From NCBI RefSeq assembly GCF_002893095.1, contig NZ_PKQQ01000002.1:310001-374000 (forward strand): a stretch of 64,000 bases of DNA, written 5' to 3'. The notes beneath the pieces are model-generated. The model saw only the letters and a list, made by a program, of their open reading frames with translations. It did no database searches and was not told the DNA's origin. This DNA comes from Stenotrophomonas sp. VV52. Lineage in GTDB: Bacteria > Pseudomonadota > Gammaproteobacteria > Xanthomonadales > Xanthomonadaceae. Position numbers and translations under genes: made by a program. The stretch's first letter is position 1; each line of letters opens with the position of its first letter. Below are positions 55,980-64,000 of this stretch, piece by piece.

Positions 55980-57286
55980 GCACCCTCGCCGAGAACGAAC
56001 GCGCGGCGGTGCACCAGGTCGAGCGCCAGGTGCTGCACACGGCCATGGCTCGGCCGTCCAGCATCGTGGACATGCCGCTGCAGCCGGCGCACTTCGCCAA
56101 CGAAGGGCACGGCCAGCTGTGGGAGCTGATCCGCAGCATGGACGCCGGGGACAAGCCGGTGGACCCGGTGACGATCGCCGATGTCGCCGAGCGCATGGGC
56201 AGCAATCGGCTTCGGGACCTGGCAACGGCCATCGGTACCGACCGGGATCTGTACCCCAGTAGCCAGCCGGCCTACCAAGCCGAGATCCTGACGGCAGCAT
56301 GGCGCGACCGCGAAGCGCTGGACATCGCCCGGGAGCTGCAGGACGGCGCGCAGTCCCGGCAGGGCGGCGCGGTCGATGCCGCGATCCAGCGGCTGATGGC
56401 CCTGCACACGGTCGACCGCAGTTTCGAGCACACCGCGCAGTCGGCGCTGGATGCCGCGATCGCGCAGGCGCTGGAGGCGCAGCGCAACGGCGGCAAGCTG
56501 ATCGGGGTGTCGACCGGGATCTACGACCTGGACGAGGCGTTGGGCGGCTTCCACGACAGTGACCTGATCATCGTCGGCGCGCGCCCGGCCATGGGCAAAA
56601 CCGGGTTCCTGCTGGGCGCCACCGCCGCCGCGGCGAAGGCAGGGCCGGTGGGCCTGATCTCCGGCGAGCAGCCGGCGGACCAGGTGGGCCTGCGCTGGCT
56701 GGCTGCTGGCTCCCGCGTCAACGTCGGCCGCCTGCGTGCCGGCAAGTTCCGCAACGAGGAAGTCGATGCGCTGCTGGATGCGGCGGAACGCTACGGCGCC
56801 ATGCCGGTGCGGATCCTCGATCGACCGTCGCCGGACATCACCGAGGTGATCCGCGAAGCACGCCGGTGGAAGCATCAGCTCGGCATCCGCGCCCTGTACG
56901 TGGACTACCTGCAGCGCATCGAGATTGCTTCGATGGCACGCGCGCCTAAGTACCAGCAGGTCGGCAGCATCGCTCGTGCCCTGAAGAACCTGGCCCGCGA
57001 TCTCCGCATCCCGGTGGTGGCGCTGGCGCAGGTGAACCGAGAGGCCGACGGCGAACGACCGCAGATGAAGCACCTGGCTGACAGCTCGGAAATCGAGAAG
57101 GAAGCCGACCAGATCATGATGCTGTGGCGCGACCTGTCCAACCCGCAGGCCGAGCGCTCGCCAGCCGAAATCAACGTCGTGAAGAACCGCCACGGGAACA
57201 TCGGCACGGTGCCGGTGACCTGGCACGGCGGCTCCACGTCCTTCGTCAATCGCAGCGCAGCCGATGAGCTCGGGGAGGTCGCATGA
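55976..57286 (+). CDS. DnaB-like replicative helicase
   Basis: The 436-residue protein has the N-terminal helical DnaB domain (about 5-105), a linker, and a RecA-type ATPase domain with Walker A GARPAMGKT (201-209). Walker B is in IRALYVDYLQRI, followed by VALAQVNREADGERPQMKHLADSSEIEKEAD, a region typical of DnaB. It should be loaded at the phage origin by the O-like protein. Start and stop overlap its neighbours by 4 bp (ATGA). Confidence 0.92.
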   Translation: MSTLAENERAAVHQVERQVLHTAMARPSSIVDMPLQPAHFANEGHGQLWELIRSMDAGDKPVDPVTIADVAERMGSNRLRDLATAIGTDRDLYPSSQPAYQAEILTAAWRDREALDIARELQDGAQSRQGGAVDAAIQRLMALHTVDRSFEHTAQSALDAAIAQALEAQRNGGKLIGVSTGIYDLDEALGGFHDSDLIIVGARPAMGKTGFLLGATAAAAKAGPVGLISGEQPADQVGLRWLAAGSRVNVGRLRAGKFRNEEVDALLDAAERYGAMPVRILDRPSPDITEVIREARRWKHQLGIRALYVDYLQRIEIASMARAPKYQQVGSIARALKNLARDLRIPVVALAQVNREADGERPQMKHLADSSEIEKEADQIMMLWRDLSNPQAERSPAEINVVKNRHGNIGTVPVTWHGGSTSFVNRSAADELGEVA

Positions 57287-57453
57287 CGCCCGCAGAACGA
57301 TCCCAGTGGTGCATCCAGCAGGCCGAGGCCATCGAGGCCGACCTGCTGCCAGTCGAAGCCGAGGAAGGCCTGCTGCCCATCGGCCGCGCTCTGGCCACGT
57401 GGTACCGGTCCATGGCTCGGCGCGTGCTCGAAAACGTGAGGGAGACCGCATGA
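57283..57453 (+). CDS. small hypothetical phage protein
   Basis: The 56-residue product (MTPAERSQWCIQQAEAIEAD...) is helical and unrecognised. It is accepted because its start and stop overlap the helicase and ninB genes by 4 bp each. Confidence 0.58.
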   Translation: MTPAERSQWCIQQAEAIEADLLPVEAEEGLLPIGRALATWYRSMARRVLENVRETA

Positions 57454-57917
57454 AGCCCGGAACCTACATCCTCCGCGCGGCCGATGCGCGCGCACGCATG
57501 GCGGCGGCCTGGCACTTCGCCTGCAGCTTCCTCGAAGCTGGCCAGGACGTGCGCGTCACCGTGCAGGAGCACAAGCCCAGCCGCAGCCTGGAGCAGAACG
57601 CGATGTTCCACGCCATCTGCGGCGAGATCGCCCAGCAGAAGCAGTGGGCCGGCCGCTGGATGGACGGGGAGGGCTGGAAGCGCCTGCTCGTCGACGCTTG
57701 GGCGCGCGAGTCGAACCGGCAGCAGGGCGACATCGTCCCCACGCTCGACGGCAGCAGCATCGTCAACCTCTCGATGCAGACCCGGCGCATGACCGTGGCC
57801 GATATGGCCGACCTCATCACCTACGCCCAGTGGTGGGCGACCGACAACGAGGTGCGGCTGCGCGACGTGGCGCCGATGCGCGATCAGCGGCTGGCTGAGG
57901 GAAGGGCCGCAGCATGA
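57450..57917 (+). CDS. ninB: NinB-family recombination protein
   Basis: The 155-residue protein matches lambda NinB (Orf): VRVTVQEHKPSRSLEQNAMFHAICGEIAQQ, GRWMDGEGWKRLLVDAW and VPTLDGSSIVNL in order, then a helical end. Orf loads recombination proteins on SSB-coated ssDNA in place of RecFOR. The ATG at 57450 is fixed by a 4-bp overlap. Confidence 0.88.
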   Translation: MKPGTYILRAADARARMAAAWHFACSFLEAGQDVRVTVQEHKPSRSLEQNAMFHAICGEIAQQKQWAGRWMDGEGWKRLLVDAWARESNRQQGDIVPTLDGSSIVNLSMQTRRMTVADMADLITYAQWWATDNEVRLRDVAPMRDQRLAEGRAAA

Positions 57918-58717
57918 AGGCAGCAGAGATCAAGGCGCTGTACCCGACCGAGGCTGCGCTGTGCGCGCGGCTGATCGAATGCCTCACCTCGACCGGCGGC
58001 TGGGTGGTCTATCCGGAAACGGCGGGCTTCGACATCCTCGCGGTGTGGGCGGCGACCGGGCACCAGCTCGGCATCGAGGCGAAGCTTCAGCTCAACGCGA
58101 AGGTGGCCGACCAGATCCTGCCGTCGCATTGGTACGGCGGACACGGCAGGGGCCCGGACTTTCGCGCTGTGCTGGTTCCGTGCACGACCGAGGCGAATCA
58201 CGGCATAGCCCGCATGCTCGACTCGCTGGGCGTGCAGGTCCTGGTGCCGGACAGCTGCAGCGGGCGTTGGAATCCCCAGCCCGGCGAGCAGATACAGCGG
58301 GAAGTGCACCGCCAGAACATGCGCAGCATTGCCCCATGGGACACCGCTGGCGGTGCGCTGCACGACTGGGGCCAGCCAGCCTGGTTCGACTGGAACCCTG
58401 AGCAAAGGTGCGAACTGCCCGAGATCGTGCCGCTGGTCGCCGCAGGTGTGCCGGCGCCGCTGCGCCTGACACCTTGGAAGATCGGAGCGCTGAAGGTGCT
58501 GGCCGACATTGAGCTGGACGGGTTCACCACGGCGAAGGGCGTTCGCGCCCACGGCGTCGACCCGCGTCGCTTCTGCGCATCCGATGGCTGGCTGCAGCAG
58601 CAGGGCGAAGGGCGCTGGGCGCGCGGCAGCATCCCTGCCTTCGACCGGCAGCACCCCGAAGCGTACGCAGAAGTTCTGGCCACGGCGCGGGCGAAGCGCG
58701 CCGAGGTAGCTGCCTGA
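57914..58717 (+). CDS. PD-(D/E)xK nuclease-like phage protein
   Basis: The 267-residue protein has an N-terminal segment GWVVYPETAGFDILAVWAAT, then GIEAKLQLNAKVADQ. An Asp in GFDIL and E-x-K in GIEAKLQ are spaced as in restriction-endonuclease folds. The second half has a winged-helix look (EL-DGFTTAKGVRAHGVDPRRF). A nuclease is inferred; the cutting specificity is unknown. It sits in the Nin-like region, overlapping ninB by 4 bp. Confidence 0.6.
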   Translation: MKAAEIKALYPTEAALCARLIECLTSTGGWVVYPETAGFDILAVWAATGHQLGIEAKLQLNAKVADQILPSHWYGGHGRGPDFRAVLVPCTTEANHGIARMLDSLGVQVLVPDSCSGRWNPQPGEQIQREVHRQNMRSIAPWDTAGGALHDWGQPAWFDWNPEQRCELPEIVPLVAAGVPAPLRLTPWKIGALKVLADIELDGFTTAKGVRAHGVDPRRFCASDGWLQQQGEGRWARGSIPAFDRQHPEAYAEVLATARAKRAEVAA

Positions 58718-59016
58718 TGCGCACGAAGAACTCCAAGGCCCTCACCAAGGCTGAGCGTGCGCACATCGATCTGGTGAAGCGATGCCCCTGCAGCGTCTGC
58801 GGCAGCTTCAGCGACGGCGCCAGCGACGCCCACCACATCGTGCAGGGCGACCACTTCACCACCGTGGCCCTGTGCAAGGACTGCCACCAGGGGAGCGAAA
58901 ACGGCTGGCATGGCCGCAAGACCATGTGGCGGATTTACAAACTCGACGAGATCGGCGCGCTGAACGTGACGATCCGCAACGTACTGCTGCTGATGAGCAC
59001 AAGGGGGAATCTATGA
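58717..59016 (+). CDS. Ref-like (RecA-dependent) HNH-type nuclease
   Basis: The 99-residue protein has CPCSVCGS, then DAHHIVQGDH, LCKDCHQGSENGWHG. The arrangement of cysteines, the HH pair and CHQG...HG resembles the phage P1 Ref and related small nucleases. Such proteins nick or cut DNA at RecA filaments. Its ATG shares a base with the upstream stop (TGATG). Confidence 0.7.
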   Translation: MRTKNSKALTKAERAHIDLVKRCPCSVCGSFSDGASDAHHIVQGDHFTTVALCKDCHQGSENGWHGRKTMWRIYKLDEIGALNVTIRNVLLLMSTRGNL

Positions 59017-59540
59017 CCATGCGACTCACGTTCGGGGTAGACCCGGGTCTCACCGGCGCGGTGGCCACGCTGATCGACGGCGAGCCCGGCCCGATTCTGG
59101 ACATGCCAACCGTGGACGTGGACGGCTGGGGCGAGGTGGACGCCCGCGCCGTGGTGCTGTTCATCCGCGAGCAGCGCGCCGCACACCCAGGAGCCTACGT
59201 CTCGGCTTGCATCGAGAAGGTGGGCGCACGCCCGGCAGACGGCGGCACCAGCGCCTTCCGCTTCGGCCAGACCGCCGGGAAGCTCCAGGCGGTGTTCGAG
59301 GTGCTGGGCATCCCCACGACCCGCGTCATCCCCAGCCAGTGGAAGCGGCACTTCGGCCTGCTGAAGACCGAGAAGGACGCGGCACGCCTGCTGGCTATCA
59401 CTCGCTTCCCGACCGAGAGCAAGACCCTCGCCCGCAAGAAGGACAACGGCCGCGCCGACGCGCTGCTGATGGCCCTGTGGCACGAAAACACCCAGCTGGG
59501 CAGCCACCTGACCGGCGACAACCAGGAGCATGCGGCATGA
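59013..59540 (+). CDS. phage RuvC-like Holliday-junction resolvase
   Basis: The 175-residue protein has the RNase H-like core of RuvC: Asp 10 in FGVDPGLTGAVAT, Glu in ACIEKVGARP, GQTAGKLQAVFEVLG and the late Asp in DNGRADALLMALW. It should resolve branched phage DNA before packaging. The host ruvC lies at 32 kb. The ATG at 59013 is set by a 4-bp overlap. Confidence 0.85.
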   Translation: MTMRLTFGVDPGLTGAVATLIDGEPGPILDMPTVDVDGWGEVDARAVVLFIREQRAAHPGAYVSACIEKVGARPADGGTSAFRFGQTAGKLQAVFEVLGIPTTRVIPSQWKRHFGLLKTEKDAARLLAITRFPTESKTLARKKDNGRADALLMALWHENTQLGSHLTGDNQEHAA

Positions 59541-59701
59541 AGGCGCGAATGAGGTTCTGGAACGGCAAGTGGTGGTGCCGCCGGATGGGCGTAACCGGTT
59601 GCGGCAACACGATGGAAGAGGCGTGGGAGGACATGTGGGATCTGTACTTCGATGCTGTGCGGCCCAAGGTGGGGTTCGATTACGGGAGTCCGCGAGCATG
59701 A
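59537..59701 (+). CDS. small hypothetical phage protein
   Basis: The 54-residue product (MKARMRFWNGKWWCRRMGVT...) is rich in Trp and Arg at the start and acidic in the middle. It is unrecognised and accepted on ATGA overlaps at both ends. Confidence 0.58.
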   Translation: MKARMRFWNGKWWCRRMGVTGCGNTMEEAWEDMWDLYFDAVRPKVGFDYGSPRA

Positions 59702-60114
59702 CCGAGAACGAACTGAAGCCGTGCCCGTTTTGCGGGCGGCCCGCATCCATCGTGTACGACTCTGGCAACGAGGTCTGGAATCAAACGTGGCGTGTCGGTT
59801 GCACGCATTGCTCCATACAAATGAAGGAAAGTGGAAGCAATTCGTGGGCTACCAACAAGCTGCAGGATGAAGCCGCGAAGGCCGCTGCGGTGGCCCGATG
59901 GAACACCCGCGCCTCCCTGACTCCGCCCGAGGGCGATATGGGGAATCCCATGTCGGTGCCGGATGGGCTCGTGCCGGCGAGCGCGGTGCTGGTATGCGCA
60001 ACACGCCTCCGTCGCCTCGCGTCGGCAGCCAGCCCGCTGGCCCGCAAGGCATACATCAGGGCGGCCGAGGACATCGAGTTCACCGTCAGCGCCGTCCGCC
60101 CGGAGCCGACCTGA
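59698..60114 (+). CDS. Lar-family restriction alleviation protein
   Basis: The 138-residue protein begins with the Lar zinc pattern LKPCPFCGRPASIVY, then VGCTHCS, and the motif AVARWNTRA. Lar proteins from phages weaken type I restriction of the host. The second half (about 75-138) is not typical and may be an added helical domain. The ATG overlaps the upstream stop by 4 bp. Confidence 0.78.
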   Translation: MTENELKPCPFCGRPASIVYDSGNEVWNQTWRVGCTHCSIQMKESGSNSWATNKLQDEAAKAAAVARWNTRASLTPPEGDMGNPMSVPDGLVPASAVLVCATRLRRLASAASPLARKAYIRAAEDIEFTVSAVRPEPT

Positions 60115-60121
60115 TCTGCGC

Positions 60122-60637
60122 ATGACCACCGCAACCAGCCTCCAGCGGGGCCGGACCATGGAGAAGGCCCCGCACCGACAGTTCAACCGGCCCTGCCTGC
60201 CGGTGGGCGTCGTGTCCGTGCGCGCTGACGTGCAGCGGGTGGCAGAGCGGGCCCTGGCCAAGGTGAAAGAGGTCCGCCGGGCCCGGAGCTGCGGGACGCT
60301 GGTGTTCGCCGATCCAGAGGGCAGGGTTTACGCCCTGCGCAGCGAGTCGGTCAGCGCGGACACCATGACCAGCACCCACCCGGAGTGGTTCGTCTGCGAG
60401 TACGCCGGCCGGCACAGCGACGGGAGCGGTTCGGCATGCCCGGCAGTGGAGGACATCGCCGAGGACCTGGCATTCCACTTCGGCGAGCTGGGCCGCGAGC
60501 TTCGCGACACCCCGGAGCAGTTCGACCTGTGGGGGTTCCACGGGGCATTCGCCGAGGCGCTGTGCTATCTGGCCACCCGGCGCAGGCGCGGCAAGGCCAA
60601 CCCGGCTCCGTTGAACCACCTTGCGGCTCAGGCGTAA
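60122..60637 (+). CDS. hypothetical phage protein
   Basis: The 171-residue product is unrecognised. After a basic start (LQRGRTMEKAPHRQFNRP) it has a beta-strand GTLVFADPEGRVYALRSE and an acidic helical end. An internal ATG at 60158 is an alternative start. Confidence 0.6.
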   Translation: MTTATSLQRGRTMEKAPHRQFNRPCLPVGVVSVRADVQRVAERALAKVKEVRRARSCGTLVFADPEGRVYALRSESVSADTMTSTHPEWFVCEYAGRHSDGSGSACPAVEDIAEDLAFHFGELGRELRDTPEQFDLWGFHGAFAEALCYLATRRRRGKANPAPLNHLAAQA

Positions 60638-60644
60638 TGGACCC

Positions 60645-61388
60645 ATGAGCGACCGCCAGACGCCCAATTCCGACATGCACACCCGTTTCCATGCAGGACG
60701 CGCCACCCGGGGCGCTACCCAGTACCGGGACGACCAGCCGGCAGGTGTCGACAACAGCCAGCAGGCAGCACAGGGTTGCCGCGTTGCGGCGGGCGCGTCC
60801 GGTAGGCGCGCTGACACTTGCCCCCTGGGAACTGCCGATCTCACAACCCCCGAGAAGTTGAGGCAGGCCAGGCTGCTGGCTCTGTGGTGCTGGCACGAAG
60901 AGGATATCGCCGCGCTGTTTGGCGTAACCCTCGCCGAGCTTGCCTGCGCAGCGTGGGAGAGCGACGAGCTGCTCGCCGCACTCACCCCATCGGACGATGA
61001 GCGGGAAGCCTACCGGCTCCAGATGACTAATGCTTCCGCCCGCCGGGCGGCAGCGCTCAGGGAGCATCGCGCCACCAACCCGTCAGCGCGAATCCGCAAC
61101 GCAGTAGCTGCACGACTGTGGGCGGCGCTGAAGGGCAGGTCGGATGGAGCATTGTTCAGCCGGCTGGGCTACTCGGCCGAAGACCTGGTGAGCCACCTGC
61201 AGGCGCAGTTCACCCCCGGCATGAGCTGGGAGAACTACGGCCAGTGGCATGTGGACCACATCAAACCCTGCGCGTGGTTCGATCACACCGACCCCGCCCA
61301 GTTCCGGGAATGCTGGGCGCTGAGCAACCTGCAGCCGCTGTGGGCGGCGGACAACCTTCGGAAGGGTGCCCGGGCATGGGAGAGCTGA
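60645..61388 (+). CDS. HNH-type nuclease-like phage protein next to terminase
   Basis: The 247-residue protein ends in an HNH-like motif: WHVDHIKPCAWFDHT, then WALSNLQPLWAADNLRKGAR. Its N-terminal 60 residues are low-complexity and polar; the middle is helical. HNH proteins commonly neighbour terminase genes and assist packaging. It overlaps the small terminase gene by 13 bp. The start at 60645 fits the upstream spacing, but a later start is possible. Confidence 0.68.
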   Translation: MSDRQTPNSDMHTRFHAGRATRGATQYRDDQPAGVDNSQQAAQGCRVAAGASGRRADTCPLGTADLTTPEKLRQARLLALWCWHEEDIAALFGVTLAELACAAWESDELLAALTPSDDEREAYRLQMTNASARRAAALREHRATNPSARIRNAVAARLWAALKGRSDGALFSRLGYSAEDLVSHLQAQFTPGMSWENYGQWHVDHIKPCAWFDHTDPAQFRECWALSNLQPLWAADNLRKGARAWES

Positions 61389-61783
61389 CCCCCAAGCAGG
61401 AGGGTTTCTGCCAGCGCTACCTCGAGACCGGCAACGCCAGCGAGGCTTACCGCCTCTGCTACAACGCCAAGAACGCCAAGCCAGAGACCATCAACCGCTC
61501 GGCCAAGGAACTGCTGGACAACCCCAAGATAGCCGCAAGGCTCACCGAGCTGCGGGCCGTTGCGCTGGTCGGCCACTCCGTGACCATGGCCAGCCTGCTG
61601 CAGGAGCTGGAAGAGGCTCGCATCGTGGCCAAGCGGAAGCGGCAGGGAGCCGCCATGGTCCAAGCCACGATGGGCAAGGCGAAGCTGGCCGGCCTCGAAA
61701 AGGGCGTGGAACCCGCAGAGACGCCAGTCCCCACGTCGGTGAAGGTCGAGATCATCAGCGGGCGGAAGAATGCCAACGCTTAA
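61376..61783 (+). CDS. terminase small subunit
   Basis: The 135-residue protein begins LTPKQEGFCQRYLETGNASEAYRLC, the helix-turn-helix segment of Terminase_2-type small subunits, then KELLDNPKIAARLTEL. It recognises the packaging site and recruits the large subunit. It overlaps the large-subunit gene by 14 bp. Confidence 0.88.
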   Translation: MGELTPKQEGFCQRYLETGNASEAYRLCYNAKNAKPETINRSAKELLDNPKIAARLTELRAVALVGHSVTMASLLQELEEARIVAKRKRQGAAMVQATMGKAKLAGLEKGVEPAETPVPTSVKVEIISGRKNANA

Positions 61784-63128
61784 CGAGCCGCAGGCCGAGT
61801 TCCTGGCGCTGCCGCACAAGTTCCGCGCCTTCGTGGGTGGGTTCGGCTCCGGGAAGACCTGGGTAGGGTGCGGATCCCTGTGCCAGCACGCCTGGCAGTT
61901 CCCGCGCATCCCGGCTGGCTACTTCGCCCCCAGCTACCCGCAGATCCGCGACATCTTCTACCCGACCGTGGAGGAAGTGGCTTTCGACTGGGGGCTGCGG
62001 GCCCAGATCAACCAGTCGAACAAGGAGGTGCACCTGTATGCGGGCAGGCAGTACCGCAGCACGGTCATCTGCCGATCGATGGACAAGCCGGCCAGCATCG
62101 TGGGTTTCAAGGTGGGCAAGGCGCTGGTCGACGAGATCGACACCCTGAAGAAGAAGAAGGCCCATGAGGCCTGGCGCAAGATCATCGCCCGCTTGCGCGT
62201 GAAGGCGCCCGGCCTGCAGAACGGCATCGACGTGACGACCACGCCCGAGGGCTTCAACTTCGTCTACGAGCAGTTCGAACAGATCCCCGGCAGCGACCCC
62301 AAGAAGGCCGCGCTGTACGGCAAGGTGCATGCCAGTACCTACGACAACGAGGCGTTCCTCCCAGAGGACTACATCGAATCGCTGTTCGAGACGTACCCGG
62401 AGCAGCTCGTGCTGGCGTACATCCGGGGGCTGTTCGTCAACCTGACCACGGGTTCGGTCTACGGCGCTTTCAGCCGGAAGCTCAACGGCACCACGGCCAC
62501 GATCGCGGATGGTGAGGCGCTGCACGTCGGCATGGACTTTAACGTGATGAACATGACCGCGGTGGTCTGCGTGATCCGCAACGACCAGCCGATGGCGCTG
62601 GAAGAGCTGACCGGGGTCCGCGACACCCCGGCCATGATCACCGCGCTGCGGGAGCGCTTCCCGGAGAACCGCATCACGGTCTACCCCGATGCCAGCGGCG
62701 GCAGCGCGCACACGAACAACGCCAGCGTCTCTGACCTGGGCCTGCTCCGGGCTGCGGGCTTCACCGTCCGGGTGGCTGGCGCCAATCCCCGCATCCGCGC
62801 GCGCGTGGTCAGCGTCAACGCCATGATCTGCAACGCGAAGGGCAAGCGCCGGCTGCTGGTGAACCCGTACGGCTGCCCGAAGACCACCGAGGCGCTGGAG
62901 AAGCAGGCATACGACGAGAACGGCATGCCGGACAAAACCACCGGCTTCGACCATCCGCCCGACGCCCTGGGCTACTTCATCCACACCAGGTTCCCGGCCG
63001 TGGCCAGCGCCCGCGAGCGCCCATCCGTTGAACGGACTGCCCCCCTGGTGCCCCATACCCGCAGATGGCTGGAATCCCGGCCCGACGACGCGAATGACGT
63101 GGAAGACCGTAGGAGACGCAACCTGTGA
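61770..63128 (+). CDS. terminase large subunit
   Basis: The 452-residue packaging motor has Walker A GGFGSGKT (23-30), a Walker B-like KALVDEIDT and a C-terminal RNase H-like nuclease with Asp in LHVGMDFNVM, Asp in TVYPDASGG and a late Asp in GFDHPPDALGYF. It translocates DNA into the capsid and cuts it. It is directly followed by the portal-like gene (GTGA overlap). Confidence 0.92.
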   Translation: MPTLNEPQAEFLALPHKFRAFVGGFGSGKTWVGCGSLCQHAWQFPRIPAGYFAPSYPQIRDIFYPTVEEVAFDWGLRAQINQSNKEVHLYAGRQYRSTVICRSMDKPASIVGFKVGKALVDEIDTLKKKKAHEAWRKIIARLRVKAPGLQNGIDVTTTPEGFNFVYEQFEQIPGSDPKKAALYGKVHASTYDNEAFLPEDYIESLFETYPEQLVLAYIRGLFVNLTTGSVYGAFSRKLNGTTATIADGEALHVGMDFNVMNMTAVVCVIRNDQPMALEELTGVRDTPAMITALRERFPENRITVYPDASGGSAHTNNASVSDLGLLRAAGFTVRVAGANPRIRARVVSVNAMICNAKGKRRLLVNPYGCPKTTEALEKQAYDENGMPDKTTGFDHPPDALGYFIHTRFPAVASARERPSVERTAPLVPHTRRWLESRPDDANDVEDRRRRNL

Positions 63129-64000
63129 CGCCCGAAACCACCGACTTCGCCTTCGTGGAAGTGCTGGACGCTGACGCGGCGGCCGAGCAGGCCCGGGCAG
63201 CTGAGGCAAACCGCATCCTGCAGGAAGAGGCCGACGTCGGGGCCTGGCACAAGCGGATCGAGTTCGCCCGCGAGTTCGACAAGCATGCGCGCAAGGGCTA
63301 TGCGCGCGACCGGCGCTACTGCCGCGGTTCCTCCGACCCCCAGGTCTTTGATGTCTCGGTGCCGATCGCGGCCACGTACGTGAACATCCTGACCGGCTTC
63401 CTGTATGCCCGGAACCCGGAGGCCAGCGTGCAGCCGGCCGACAGCGCCGGTTCCAGCCGGACGGAAGACGCCAAGCTGCTGGCCCGAACGCTGGAAATCG
63501 TCATCGAATCGCTGTGGAAAAAGGGCAGGCTCAAGGCAGTGGCTGATCCCTTCGTGCGCTCGGGCCTGAGCGTGGGTCTCGGCTGGTTCAAGGCCGCATG
63601 GCACCGCGAGACCGGCCGCGATCCGGCCACCGAGCAGCAGATCGGCACGCTGCGCGACCAGATCGCCGCGCTGCAGGCGACCGAGCGGCAGCTGGCCGAG
63701 GGCGACGCCCCGAACCCAGACGAGCTGCGCGCCATGTACGAGCAGCAGATGGCCAGCCTGGAGCAGGGCGTGGAGACGGTGATCTCCAGTGCCCTGGTGC
63801 TCGACTTCGTGCGCGCGGAGGACATGCAGTGCGCGGTGTCGCTGCCGTGCCTGCGCGACTACGTGAACAGCCCTTGGATCGCGCAGCGCATCTTCATGCC
63901 GGTGGCTGATGCCAAGGCCGCGTATCCAGAGCACGCCGAGCGCCTGGATAGCGCGACCAAGTATTACAACGTGCGCCCGTCGGACCAAGAGAAGGACGCG
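63125..64000 (+). CDS. portal-like head protein, 3' end cut by window edge
   Basis: The frame is open from the GTG at 63125 to the right edge (292 residues). It lies directly after the large terminase gene and contains stretches typical of long portal proteins: YARDRRYCRGSSDPQVFDVSVP, IAATYVNILTGFLYARNPEASV and an acidic helical insertion. The GTG overlaps the terminase stop by 4 bp. Portal is inferred from order and texture. Confidence 0.62.
   Translation, partial: MTPETTDFAFVEVLDADAAAEQARAAEANRILQEEADVGAWHKRIEFAREFDKHARKGYARDRRYCRGSSDPQVFDVSVPIAATYVNILTGFLYARNPEASVQPADSAGSSRTEDAKLLARTLEIVIESLWKKGRLKAVADPFVRSGLSVGLGWFKAAWHRETGRDPATEQQIGTLRDQIAALQATERQLAEGDAPNPDELRAMYEQQMASLEQGVETVISSALVLDFVRAEDMQCAVSLPCLRDYVNSPWIAQRIFMPVADAKAAYPEHAERLDSATKYYNVRPSDQEKDA

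Larger units (their letters stand above)
43568..64000. mobile_element. lambdoid-type prophage, left part (right end outside window)
   Basis: Integrase, a DUF4224 protein, exonuclease/RecT, a repressor/Cro switch, replication, Nin-like genes, terminase and a portal-like gene appear in the order of a temperate tailed phage. Integration next to tRNA-Lys with the integrase nearest the tRNA is the usual arrangement. The left boundary is set at the end of the tRNA. The core repeat cannot be confirmed because attR is not in the window. No broken early gene was seen. Confidence 0.92.

Overview
The window looks like a Stenotrophomonas chromosome, about 43.5 kb of backbone followed by a prophage that runs off the right edge. 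The genus call rests on several signals: high G+C; a divergent ampR / class A beta-lactamase pair closely resembling the L2 locus; dispersed GTAG-ended palindromes of the SMAG type; Xanthomonadaceae gene order (yebC-ruvC-ruvA-kup-ruvB-ybgC-tolQRAB-pal-cpoB-queE-queC); and a ycaD-ggpPS pair, the glucosylglycerol locus known from S. rhizophila and reported absent from clinical S. maltophilia. A S. rhizophila-like species is the best guess, but it is inference.

Layout 1-26 kb: a truncated TonB-dependent receptor; a DUF3574 lipoprotein; the pyruvate oxidase poxB; an NCS2-like permease; a glutathione S-transferase; clpB behind a clear heat-shock promoter; two adjacent metallopeptidases (M28 then M13) that share an N-terminal anchor module; the YbaL-type antiporter; a second TonB-dependent receptor; an ABC-F ATPase; ampR/blaL2; and ycaD-ggpPS for compatible-solute synthesis.

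Layout 26-43.6 kb: a lipoprotein, a DUF3011 protein, aspS, a very acidic small protein, a GNAT enzyme and an alpha/beta hydrolase. These are followed by Holliday-junction processing (ruvC, ruvA, ruvB, with kup inserted), the complete Tol-Pal envelope system, the queuosine genes queE and queC, and tRNA-Lys(TTT). A terminator follows the tRNA.

Layout 43.6-64 kb: a lambdoid-style prophage integrated beside tRNA-Lys. The leftward arm carries integrase, a DUF4224 protein, an orphan DNA methyltransferase, many tiny tightly overlapping genes, a YqaJ exonuclease and a RecT annealing protein, all reading from a PL-like promoter at about 52.8 kb. A short XRE repressor faces a Cro-like gene across paired operators at 54.2 kb. 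The rightward arm has a CII-like regulator, an O-like replication protein with iterons inside its gene, a DnaB-like helicase, a Nin-like region (NinB, PD-(D/E)xK-like protein, Ref-like nuclease, RuvC-like resolvase, Lar), then an HNH protein, both terminase subunits and the start of a portal-like gene. The right attachment site and virion genes lie outside the window.

The least explained structures are four. The first is the shared module of the two metallopeptidases. The second is a repeated leader hairpin in the phage recombination operon. The third is the near-identical twin early promoters of the phage. The fourth is a recurrent -10 box placed exactly 6 nt before an ATG, which suggests leaderless mRNAs.
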